A stretch of DNA of 39,149 nucleotides, taken from positions 1 to 39,149 of the forward strand of contig JBIKXS010000030.1 of assembly GCA_044355655.1 (NCBI GenBank). Direction: 5' to 3'. The position numbers and the translations under genes are program-made. Each line of letters starts with the position of its first letter. The stretch's first letter is position 1. Shown here piece after piece: positions 31,894-39,149 of the stretch. The stretch is from UBA3064 sp023258775 (GTDB lineage Bacteria; Pseudomonadota; Gammaproteobacteria; Burkholderiales; Burkholderiaceae_E). The notes under the pieces are model-generated. The model searched no databases and was not told where the DNA came from. It saw only the letters and a list, made by a program, of their open reading frames with translations.

Positions 31894-34629
31894 ATGGATA
31901 TGCAACAGCGGCAATTTCTCGCATCCAGCGCAAGGGCGTCTGATCAGACGGCGCACGATGCCGATCCCGTGGAAACCCGGGAGTGGCTTGAGGCCCTGCA
32001 ATCGCTAATCGAGCACCAGGGGCCTGCTCGAGCGCGCTTTGTACTCGATAGGCTTGCTGAGGCTGCCCTGGCAGGGCCTTTGCATTGGCGCGCACCACGG
32101 ATTAGCCCCTATGCCAACACCATCGCCCAGGATGAACAGCCGGTTTATCCGGGCGACCTGTCGATGGAAGAGCGACTCGCTTCGACCATGCGGTGGAATG
32201 CGCTTGCCATGGTGGCCAAAGCGAATGCGGCTGACGCTGAACTCGGAGGCCATATCGCAAGCTATGCCTCGGCGGCAGATCTTTTTGAGGTCGGGTTTAA
32301 CCACTTTTTCCGTGGCCCCGAAGGCGACGCACCCGCGGATCTGCTCTATGTCCAACCCCACTCTGCGCCAGGCATTTACGCCCGTGCTTTTTATGAAGGG
32401 CGTCTGAGTGCCCAGGACTTGGCCCATTTCCGGCGCGAGTTATCGGCGCTGCGACAAGGCGCGCGCGGGCTGAGTTCATACCCTCATCCCTGGCTGATGC
32501 CGGACTTTTGGCAGTTTCCAACAGGCTCGATGGGCATCGGTCCGATTAGTGCGATTTATCAGGCCCGCTTCCTGCGCTATTTGCAGCATCGCGGACTTTT
32601 ATCAGCCGAGCATGGTCAACGCAAGATCTGGGGCGTGTTTGGTGATGGCGAAATGGATGAGCCCGAATCGATGTCTGCCTTAACACTTGCAGCCCGCGAG
32701 CGTTTGGATAACTTGATCTTTGTGATCAATTGCAACCTGCAACGACTCGACGGTCCGGTTCGTGGCAATGGTCGAATCATCGATGAACTCGAATCCTTGT
32801 TTACCGGCGCCGGCTGGAAGGTCATCAAGGTGATTTGGGGGAGTGATTGGGATGCGCTTTTTGCCAAGGACAAGGGCGGCGAGTTGTTAAAGGCTTTTGC
32901 GCAGACGGTCGATGGCCAGTTTCAAACCTATGCGGCTAAAGATGGTGCGTTTAACCGCCGCGCGTTTTTCGGCCAGCATCCGGCGCTTGCAGATTTGGTT
33001 GCAGACTTAAGCGATGCTCAGGTAGACCGCTTGCGCAGGGGCGGGCACGACATGGTCAAAATCCACGCCGCGTACTGGCATGCCATGCGTCATCAGGGGC
33101 AACCGGTCGTCATCCTTGCGCACACCAAAAAGGGCTATGGCATGGGCCAAGCCGGCCAGGGCAAGATGACCACCCACTCGCAAAAGAAAATGGACGAAGA
33201 GGCCTTGATCGGCTTTAGGGATCGCTTCCGACTGCCTTTAAGCGATGACGAAGCCAGAGCACTTCGTCTTATCGAGCCTGATCCCGACAGCCCGGAGGTG
33301 CGTTATTTGCGCGAACGTCGCAAGGCGCTCGGCGGCGCATTGCCCGCAAGACGTCTTGAGTCCAAGCCGTTGGATGTGCCCGCGATGAGCCAATGGGCTG
33401 GTTTCGCAATCAACGAGGTAGGGCGCGAGATGTCCAACACGCTTGCCTTTGTGCGCATGCTTGGAAACTTGCTGAAAGACCCAAAGATTGGTCCAAGAAT
33501 TGTACCGATCGTTGCTGATGAGGCAAGAACTTTCGGCATGGCTTCGCTCTTCCGTCAGGTCGGGATCTACTCCTCGGTCGGTCAGCGTTATGAACCTGAG
33601 GACATCGGCTCGGTGCTGCACTACCGAGAAGCGCTCGATGGACAAATTCTCGAAGAAGGCATTAGCGAAGCGGGTGCCATGGCGTCATGGACGGCTGCCG
33701 CCACGAGCTATGCGGTACACGGGCTTGCCATGCTGCCCTTTTATATTTACTACTCGGTTTTTGGTTTTCAGCGGGTAGGCGATCAGATCTGGGCGGCTGC
33801 GGATCAACGCGCGCGTGGCTTTTTGATTGGGGCGACCTCAGGTCGAACAACGCTTGCAGGTGAGGGCTTGCAGCACCAAGATGGTTCGTCCGCTTTGGTG
33901 GCTGCAACGATTCCGAATTGTCATGCCTTTGACCCGGCCTTTGCCCAGGAGCTCGCCGTGATCGTGCAAGAGGGTATGCACGAGATGTTGTCATTAGAAC
34001 GAGATGTATTTTATTACATTACGCTCACCAATGAGTCCTTGCCCCAGCTTGCTATTGACGATCCCGATGCGGTCTTGCTTGGCATGCATTGCATCAAGCG
34101 GGTAGGCGAGCATGCGCTTGATGGACAGGCCGATGTTCGGCTTCTTGCCTCGGGACCCATGGTGCATCAGGCCTTGCTTGCTGCGCAATGGTTGGCTCAG
34201 AAGGGCTTTACGATCGATGTTTTTAGCGTGACCTCATGGAGCCGACTTGCACGCGAAGGTATGCAAGCAGAGCGGCTTGAGCGCATCGGGGATGAGCCTG
34301 CGCTCGCCCACACATGGCTTGCCAAGCAATTGGGTCGAAGCGATACACCGATTATTGCGGTTTCGGATTATGTGCGTGCAGTCCCTGAACAAATCCGAGC
34401 CTACTTACCGCAGCCGCAAGCGATGACCTGCCTGGGCACCGATGGATTTGGGCGCAGTGACACCCGAAGCGAGTTGCGCGACTTTTTTGAGGTCAGTGCG
34501 CGTTGGATCGCACAGGCGGCGCTTGTGCGCTTGCAGCGTCGCGATTTGATCAATGCCTTATTTGCCGAGCTCGACGCGAGTCTTGGCGGGCCGCAGGCAG
34601 ATCGTCGCCAAGCACCCTGGGAGCACTAA
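31894..34629 (+). CDS. aceE: Pyruvate dehydrogenase E1 (homodimeric AceE family)
   Basis: Thiamine-diphosphate 2-oxo acid dehydrogenase E1. From ATG 31894 it has 911 residues (E. coli AceE 887). The ThDP motif begins G250-D-G-EMDEPES and ends at N279-C-N. Family blocks ETREWLEALQSLIE, SYPHPWLMPDFWQFPTGSMG, AHTKKGYGMG and PDEARTFGM-like VADEARTFGM are present. No E2 (aceF) or E3 (lpd) lies beside it, while the usual pyruvate complex genes cluster as aceE-aceF-lpd. A divergent BkdR/MdeR-like regulator suggests a specialised E1, perhaps for 2-oxobutyrate as proposed for MdeB. Start is uncertain (31882 or 31900 also possible). Confidence 0.88.
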   Translation: MDMQQRQFLASSARASDQTAHDADPVETREWLEALQSLIEHQGPARARFVLDRLAEAALAGPLHWRAPRISPYANTIAQDEQPVYPGDLSMEERLASTMRWNALAMVAKANAADAELGGHIASYASAADLFEVGFNHFFRGPEGDAPADLLYVQPHSAPGIYARAFYEGRLSAQDLAHFRRELSALRQGARGLSSYPHPWLMPDFWQFPTGSMGIGPISAIYQARFLRYLQHRGLLSAEHGQRKIWGVFGDGEMDEPESMSALTLAARERLDNLIFVINCNLQRLDGPVRGNGRIIDELESLFTGAGWKVIKVIWGSDWDALFAKDKGGELLKAFAQTVDGQFQTYAAKDGAFNRRAFFGQHPALADLVADLSDAQVDRLRRGGHDMVKIHAAYWHAMRHQGQPVVILAHTKKGYGMGQAGQGKMTTHSQKKMDEEALIGFRDRFRLPLSDDEARALRLIEPDPDSPEVRYLRERRKALGGALPARRLESKPLDVPAMSQWAGFAINEVGREMSNTLAFVRMLGNLLKDPKIGPRIVPIVADEARTFGMASLFRQVGIYSSVGQRYEPEDIGSVLHYREALDGQILEEGISEAGAMASWTAAATSYAVHGLAMLPFYIYYSVFGFQRVGDQIWAAADQRARGFLIGATSGRTTLAGEGLQHQDGSSALVAATIPNCHAFDPAFAQELAVIVQEGMHEMLSLERDVFYYITLTNESLPQLAIDDPDAVLLGMHCIKRVGEHALDGQADVRLLASGPMVHQALLAAQWLAQKGFTIDVFSVTSWSRLAREGMQAERLERIGDEPALAHTWLAKQLGRSDTPIIAVSDYVRAVPEQIRAYLPQPQAMTCLGTDGFGRSDTRSELRDFFEVSARWIAQAALVRLQRRDLINALFAELDASLGGPQADRRQAPWEH

Positions 34630-34641
34630 GCTAGTTTGAAC

Positions 34642-34651
34642 CGAAGCTTCG
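34642..34651. other. Short palindrome between convergent genes
   Basis: CGAAGCTTCG is a perfect 10-bp palindrome in the 78-bp gap between the E1 gene and the converging oxidoreductase gene. GTCAGC and GCTGAC, further right, form another weak inverted repeat. Neither has a T run, so no terminator is called. Confidence 0.25.
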
Positions 34652-34707
34652 TAGGAGCTCGGGTTTAAGTCAGCTTGCGATGTTGGGTCCATGCTGACGT
34701 GCGATCG

Positions 34708-35814
34708 TCAATACAAATTCGCAAGCGATGCCGGGTCGAAGGCGGCTAGTGATTCCCATTGACCCGCCTTAACCTTGCTTGCCCAGGCAGGATCAGTGAT
34801 GAGCGCCCGTCCCACCGCAACCAAATCGAAGTCGCCGCGCTCAAAACGCGCCATCAGTGCGTCAAGCGATGCAGGCTGCGAGGCTTCGCCTCGAAAGGCG
34901 GCGATGAATTCACCGCTCAAGCCGACTGAGCCAACGGTGATGACAGGTTTACCTGTGAGTTTGCGCGCCCAAGCCGCAAAATTGAGATCAGAGCCTTCAA
35001 ATTCGGCTTCCCAAAACCTTCGCTGTGAGCAATGTAAAACGTCGGCACCAGCATCAACAAGCGGGCGCAACCAGGCTTCCATGGCCTCAGGTGTTGGCGC
35101 AAGTTTTGCAGCAAAGTCTTGTTGCTTCCACTGCGATAAACGGATGCAGATCGGAAAGTCAGCCGAAGTCGCCCGGCGGATGGCGGCAATCACTTCGGCG
35201 GCAAAGCGGCTGCGCTGGGCAATGTTCTCACCGCCATAATGATCGTCACGGTGATTGCTGCCGTCCCAAAAAAATTGATCGATCAAATAGCCGTGTGCGC
35301 CGTGAATTTCAACGCCGTCAAAGCCGATGTTCATCGCGTCGCGGGCTGCCTTGGCAAACGCTTCGATGCAATCGCTCACATCGCTTTCGCTCATAGCCTT
35401 GCCATTGCTTCGCGAGGGCTTGTACTCGCCCGAGGGGCTCTCAAAAGGGCTTGACGGGCGCCAGCTAATCGTTGGATTGGGCAGGGCACCAACATGCCAG
35501 AGCTGCGGCCAGATGGGGCAGCCATGGGCATGCGCTGCCTCGACTGTTTTTTTCCAACCCGCCAAGGCCTCTTCGCCGTGAAACACCGGCACTTTGGGGT
35601 CATTGCGCGCCGCGTCACGATTGACGGCGGTGCCCTCGGTAATGATCAGGCCTAAATCCTGCGCCGCTCTGCGCCCGTAATAAGCCGCTACATCGTCGCC
35701 TGGGATGCCTTCAGGCGAAAAGGATCGGGTCATCGGTGCCATGACGATGCGTGTGGGGAGTTGAAGCTTTCCGAGGGAAAAGGGCTTAAAAAGCGATGCG
35801 GCGTTGGTTGTCAT
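34708..35814 (-). CDS. Old Yellow Enzyme family NADH:flavin oxidoreductase
   Basis: FMN-dependent TIM-barrel ene-reductase, reducing activated C=C bonds with NAD(P)H; physiological substrate unknown. It has 368 residues, typical length. Visible features are IVMAPMTRSFS near the N-terminus (FMN binding), PQLWHVGA, the substrate-contact block FDGVEIHGAHGYLIDQF, DHYGG...RSRF, and the phosphate-binding TVGSVG and FDLVAVGRALITDP strand ends. The ATG at 35814 leaves 42 bp to the divergent ABC exporter gene. Confidence 0.93.
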   Translation of the reverse strand: MTTNAASLFKPFSLGKLQLPTRIVMAPMTRSFSPEGIPGDDVAAYYGRRAAQDLGLIITEGTAVNRDAARNDPKVPVFHGEEALAGWKKTVEAAHAHGCPIWPQLWHVGALPNPTISWRPSSPFESPSGEYKPSRSNGKAMSESDVSDCIEAFAKAARDAMNIGFDGVEIHGAHGYLIDQFFWDGSNHRDDHYGGENIAQRSRFAAEVIAAIRRATSADFPICIRLSQWKQQDFAAKLAPTPEAMEAWLRPLVDAGADVLHCSQRRFWEAEFEGSDLNFAAWARKLTGKPVITVGSVGLSGEFIAAFRGEASQPASLDALMARFERGDFDLVAVGRALITDPAWASKVKAGQWESLAAFDPASLANLY

Positions 35815-35856
35815 GGTTGGTTGTGGTTTTGAGCATGGATGGGCGAATTTTGAGGC

Positions 35857-37797
35857 ATGAGGGTAGCATTTGCGTCTTTAACGGGTTTTCCTATGGCTGC
35901 AGTTATTGCAAATCTTGCCCCAATACAACCCTTTGTGCTGCGTTATCGCGGTCATTGGTTTGCTGCATTTTTCTTTTTAGTACTTGCCGCTGGGGCCATG
36001 CTCGCGGTGCCGCTTGCCTTTCGCAGTCTCATCGATGCAGGCTTTTCGGCAGTCGATCTTAACGGCCGCTTCCTCATCTTATTGGGCCTGGCCTTAACGC
36101 TTGGTGTGGCTACGGGTTTGCGCTTTTACTGGATGGCCTGGCTTGGCGAGCGGATCACCGCCGATTTGCGAAAGGCCGTGTATGCCCATGTGCTCAGCCA
36201 ACCTCCGGCTTTTTTTGAAACCTTAAAGACCGGCGGCTTACTATCGCGATTGACTGCCGACACCTCCTTGGTTCAAACCCTTGTGGGCACCAGCATTTCG
36301 ATGGCATTGCGCTCTAGTCTCTTATTGCTCGGTGCGCTCACCATGATGGTCGTGACAAGCCCTAAGCTTGCCCTTTCCTTGATCGGACTGCTGGTGGTGG
36401 TCGTATTGCCGCTATGGGCAACCGGAAGGCGGGTGAGACGTCTTTCGCGAGACAGTCAGGATCGTTTAGCTGATAGCGCTGCGCGAGCCGGCGAACGATT
36501 GGGGGCCATGCCGCTGGTACAGGCTTATCAGCGCGAGTCTTTCGAGGCGAAAGCCTACGCCGATGAGGTTGATCGAGCGCTTGCCGCCGCATTGCGGCGC
36601 AATCGACTTCGTTCAAGTCTGACTGCGCTTGCGATCGTGCTTAGCTTTAGTGTGATCGTGTTCACCCTCTGGATGGGTGCCCAATCGGTGGTGGGTGGGC
36701 GAACCAGTACCGGTGAACTTGCCCAATTTGTTTTTTACGCAGCCCTGGTCGCGGGCTCGATGGGCGCCTTATCCGAGGTATTTGGCGACTTGCAACGCGC
36801 TGCAGGTGCTGCTGAGCGTCTCGGTGAGTTGCTGCCAAACCCTGGCCTGGATCGGCAAGTTTTGTTTGAGAGAGCTCAAGCGCCGGTTGAAAAGCCGGTT
36901 GATAAGCCGGTCGATGAGCCGGTTGATGAGCCGGTTGACAAGCCGGTTGATAAGCCCTTTGAAAAGTCGGTAATTCGTGCTGAGCCTAGCTATGCACTTG
37001 TTGAAAATCCAGCAGTGCACGAAGTCAAGCCAGGCGAGTTAAATGCGCATGCTTTGACCCAAACGCCGGTTTTGGCTTTTTTGAGCGATGTTCATTTTGC
37101 ATATCCTTCAAGTCCAAATCATCCGGTCTTGCGCGGTGTCGATTTGGAGGTGCGGGCAGGGGAGACCGTGGCACTGGTGGGGCCCTCGGGCGCGGGCAAG
37201 AGCACCGTGTTTCAACTGCTTCTTGGGCTTTACGCTTGCAACCAGGGTCGCGTCGGGCTTGGATCGCACGATGCTTATCGTGAGGCTCGTGATTGTCGGG
37301 CTCGGATGGCGTGGGTGCCGCAAGAGCCCGTTTTGTTTTCTGGAACGGCATTCGATAATATTCGATATGGTTTATTAAACGCTAGCGATGAGGCTGTTTT
37401 TGCTGCTGCAAAGATGGCGCATGCTGATGACTTTATTCGCACCCTGCCTGAAGGCTATCAAAGTGAACTGGGCGAACGAGGCGTGCGCCTCTCAGGTGGG
37501 CAGCGCCAGCGTCTCGCACTGGCGCGTGCCATCGTGCGAAACCCCGATTTACTTTTGCTCGATGAAGCTACCTCGGCCTTGGATGCGGAATCCGAAGCCT
37601 TGGTCCAGGACACGCTCGATCGTTGGCTGCCGGGACGCAGCTCCTTGGTGATTGCGCATCGATTGGCTACCGTGCGAAAGGCCCACCGGATCGTGGTGAT
37701 GGACGAGGGTAAGGTGGTTGAAACCGGCACCCATGAGAGCTTGCTTGCGCAAAACGGGCTTTACGCCCGTCTTGCCAGGCTTCAGTTTCAGGCATAG
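35857..37797 (+). CDS. ABC exporter, fused permease-ATPase (MsbA-like)
   Basis: Half-transporter exporting lipids, drugs or peptides as a dimer; the substrate is unknown. It has 646 residues. Six membrane helices occupy about 25-310 and the ATPase domain about 405-640. Walker A GPSGAGKST is at 442-450, Q-loop VPQEPVLFSG, signature LSGGQ at 545-549, Walker B ends D569-E570, and the switch histidine is H601. Between domains lies a long linker with seven PVDK/PVDE repeats. ATG 35893 is an alternative start that would drop 12 residues and fits family N-termini about as well. Resembles the non-essential MsbA relatives of Burkholderiales rather than a dedicated lipid A flippase. Confidence 0.92.
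   Translation: MRVAFASLTGFPMAAVIANLAPIQPFVLRYRGHWFAAFFFLVLAAGAMLAVPLAFRSLIDAGFSAVDLNGRFLILLGLALTLGVATGLRFYWMAWLGERITADLRKAVYAHVLSQPPAFFETLKTGGLLSRLTADTSLVQTLVGTSISMALRSSLLLLGALTMMVVTSPKLALSLIGLLVVVVLPLWATGRRVRRLSRDSQDRLADSAARAGERLGAMPLVQAYQRESFEAKAYADEVDRALAAALRRNRLRSSLTALAIVLSFSVIVFTLWMGAQSVVGGRTSTGELAQFVFYAALVAGSMGALSEVFGDLQRAAGAAERLGELLPNPGLDRQVLFERAQAPVEKPVDKPVDEPVDEPVDKPVDKPFEKSVIRAEPSYALVENPAVHEVKPGELNAHALTQTPVLAFLSDVHFAYPSSPNHPVLRGVDLEVRAGETVALVGPSGAGKSTVFQLLLGLYACNQGRVGLGSHDAYREARDCRARMAWVPQEPVLFSGTAFDNIRYGLLNASDEAVFAAAKMAHADDFIRTLPEGYQSELGERGVRLSGGQRQRLALARAIVRNPDLLLLDEATSALDAESEALVQDTLDRWLPGRSSLVIAHRLATVRKAHRIVVMDEGKVVETGTHESLLAQNGLYARLARLQFQA
36883..36966 (+). repeat. Seven tandem 12-bp units in the ABC exporter linker
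   Basis: Units of the form CCGGTTGATAAG start at 36883, 36895, 36907, 36919, 36931, 36943 and 36955; the first six are nearly identical and the last is more divergent. They encode PVEK, PVDK, PVDE, PVDE, PVDK, PVDK and PFEK between the permease and the ATPase domain. Confidence 0.92.
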
Positions 37798-37809
37798 CAG
37801 TCAACGGCC

Positions 37810-39149
37810 TTAGCCCGCACTCAACTGTGCAGCCAAGGACTTGCGCTGAGCATGAGCTTGCCAATAGCGATCCCGCAATAGGCGCTTATAAAGTTTGCCT
37901 GTGGGATGCCTGGGAAGCTCAGCTTCGAAGTCAACGCTTCGTGGGCATTTGATAGCGGAAAGTTTTGAGCGACAAAATTCGATCAGGGTTTCGGCAAGCT
38001 CAGGGCTTGCATGCTTGGGCTCACGCAATTGCACTACTGCTTTGACAGCCTCGCCAAATTCCTCATCAGGCACACCAAAGACTGCTACATCAAGGACTTC
38101 GGGGTGAAGGATTAAGATGTTTTCTGCCTCTTGAGGATAGATATTGACCCCGCCTGAGATGATCATGAAAGCTTTTCGATCGGTCAAATAAAGATAATTA
38201 TCATCGTCAAGATAACCGATGTCGCCAAGCGTACTCCAACCCGCCGGGTGGCGCGATTCGGCCGTCTTGCTCGGGTCGTCGAAATATTCAAAGCTTGGCC
38301 CATCGGCAAAGTAAACCGTACCCGCCTCGCCTTTGGGCATAAGCGTCCCATCTTCGCCAACAATCTTCACAACACCCAGCACCGCTTTGCCAACCGTTCC
38401 GGGGTGTTGAAGCCATTCTTCGGAGTTCACCATGGTGAGGCCATTGCCTTCGGTACCTGCATAGTATTCGTAAAGAATCGGCCCCCACCAGTCGATCATC
38501 GCCTGCTTGACTGCGATGGGACAGGGCGCAGCGGCGTGGATCGCAACCTTTAAGCTGTCGAGGCGATGCTTTTTGCGGCTTGCTTCGGGCAATTTGAGCA
38601 TGCGCACAAACATGGTGGGCACAAGCTGTGTGTGGGTGATTTGATAGCGTTCTACAAAAGAAAGGTATTGCTCGGCATCAAAATGTTCCATGATCACGCA
38701 AGTGCCGCCTAATCGCATCACCGTCATATTAAAGCGTAGCGGTGCTGCGTGATAAAGCGGTGCAGGCGAGAGATAAATCGTTGACTCGTCCATGCGATAC
38801 ATTTTTTGTGACAAGGGTACGAGCGGTTTGACGGTGTCAATCGCCTCGCCAGTTAGCGGCACCCGAACACCCTTAGGCCTTCCCGTGGTGCCCGAAGAGT
38901 AAAGCATGTCATAGCCCGAGCTTTCATCCTCAATAGGGTTTGTAGGCTCCATGGCCCAGCGCGCTTCAAGTGCGTGAATCTTTGGCGCAATGTCGATGTC
39001 TTTTTCGATATCGAGCAGGTAAACACCTCGGTCAGGTTGGATCTGATCCATGGCGGCCAGGCATGTTTGGAGCAGTGCTTTACTGCTGATCAAGACGCGT
39101 GCCTTACAGTTATTAACGATATAGCTGAGTTCATCGACGCCAAGCCTTG
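37810..39149 (-). CDS. Acyl-CoA synthetase (AMP-binding), 5' end cut
   Basis: Activates a carboxylic acid to its CoA thioester through an acyl-AMP. At least 446 residues are in view; the frame stays open to the window edge (upstream residues include DELSYIVNNCKARVL), so the N-terminus is outside. The P-loop motif YSSGTTGRPKG, EYYAGTEGNG (A5), GWSTLGDIGYLDDDNYLYLTDR (A7-A8, in pieces) and the C-terminal catalytic lysine in HPTGKLYKR are all present. The fatty-acid or aromatic-acid substrate cannot be told. Converges on the ABC exporter gene, 12 bp apart. Confidence 0.93.
   Translation of the reverse strand, partial: RLGVDELSYIVNNCKARVLISSKALLQTCLAAMDQIQPDRGVYLLDIEKDIDIAPKIHALEARWAMEPTNPIEDESSGYDMLYSSGTTGRPKGVRVPLTGEAIDTVKPLVPLSQKMYRMDESTIYLSPAPLYHAAPLRFNMTVMRLGGTCVIMEHFDAEQYLSFVERYQITHTQLVPTMFVRMLKLPEASRKKHRLDSLKVAIHAAAPCPIAVKQAMIDWWGPILYEYYAGTEGNGLTMVNSEEWLQHPGTVGKAVLGVVKIVGEDGTLMPKGEAGTVYFADGPSFEYFDDPSKTAESRHPAGWSTLGDIGYLDDDNYLYLTDRKAFMIISGGVNIYPQEAENILILHPEVLDVAVFGVPDEEFGEAVKAVVQLREPKHASPELAETLIEFCRSKLSAIKCPRSVDFEAELPRHPTGKLYKRLLRDRYWQAHAQRKSLAAQLSAG

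Noticed and set aside
37810..39093. Complete acyl-CoA synthetase starting at 39093
   Set aside because: That start is a TTG within conserved sequence; the frame continues open to the window end with family-like residues, so the gene is truncated by the window.

Overview
The window is a stretch of a betaproteobacterial chromosome, most likely order Burkholderiales. I infer this from gene order (rnpB - mraZ - complete division/cell-wall cluster - ftsZ - peroxiredoxin - lpxC - dciA - secA - argJ - ATPase - nudix - yacG/zapD/coaE - prepilin peptidase) and from protein character: a meso-DAP type MurE (DNPR motif), LpxC (so an outer membrane with lipid A), ZapD and a DciA-type helicase loader. The family cannot be fixed from sequence alone. 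Every protein-coding gene is intact except the last, which runs off the right edge; rnpB is cut by the left edge.

Region 1 (1-18466) holds the 3' part of the RNase P RNA and then a single forward dcw cluster: mraZ, rsmH, ftsL, ftsI, murE, murF, mraY, murD, ftsW, murG, murC, ddl, ftsQ, ftsA, ftsZ. A sigma70-like promoter overlaps four GTGG-type repeats spaced exactly 10 bp apart, a textbook MraZ operator. Most junctions overlap by 1 or 4 nt, implying translational coupling; the only sizeable gap (69 bp, with a GNRA-loop hairpin) precedes ftsZ. The genes make UDP-MurNAc-pentapeptide (murC, D, E, F, ddl), convert it to lipid II (mraY, murG), polymerise and crosslink it (ftsW, ftsI) and build the divisome (ftsL, Q, A, Z).

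Region 2 (18467-26375) has a short repeat-bearing spacer, a Prx5-type peroxiredoxin with terminator, lpxC, a reverse dciA with its own terminator, secA (with a perfect 16-bp palindrome just upstream), argJ, a DUF815-type AAA ATPase and a nudix hydrolase. Region 3 (26330-28858) is a reverse block: prepilin peptidase, coaE, zapD, yacG.

Region 4 (28973-39149) is accessory metabolism: a xylonate-dehydratase-like IlvD/Edd enzyme with a small cupin; an Lrp/AsnC regulator of the BkdR/MdeR kind divergent from an orphan pyruvate-dehydrogenase-type E1 (no E2 or E3 gene nearby); an Old Yellow Enzyme family oxidoreductase; an ABC exporter; and a 5'-truncated acyl-CoA synthetase.

The most unusual signal is not a gene. 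Five loci carry short tandem repeats whose unit is a multiple of three (21, 18, 18, 21 and 12 bp): the RsmH tail, the nudix tail, the prepilin peptidase loop, the cupin leader and the ABC exporter linker. All sit in a non-catalytic tail, loop, leader or linker. Other points of note are a lysine in the FtsZ tubulin-signature loop and a prepilin peptidase without the usual zinc cysteines.
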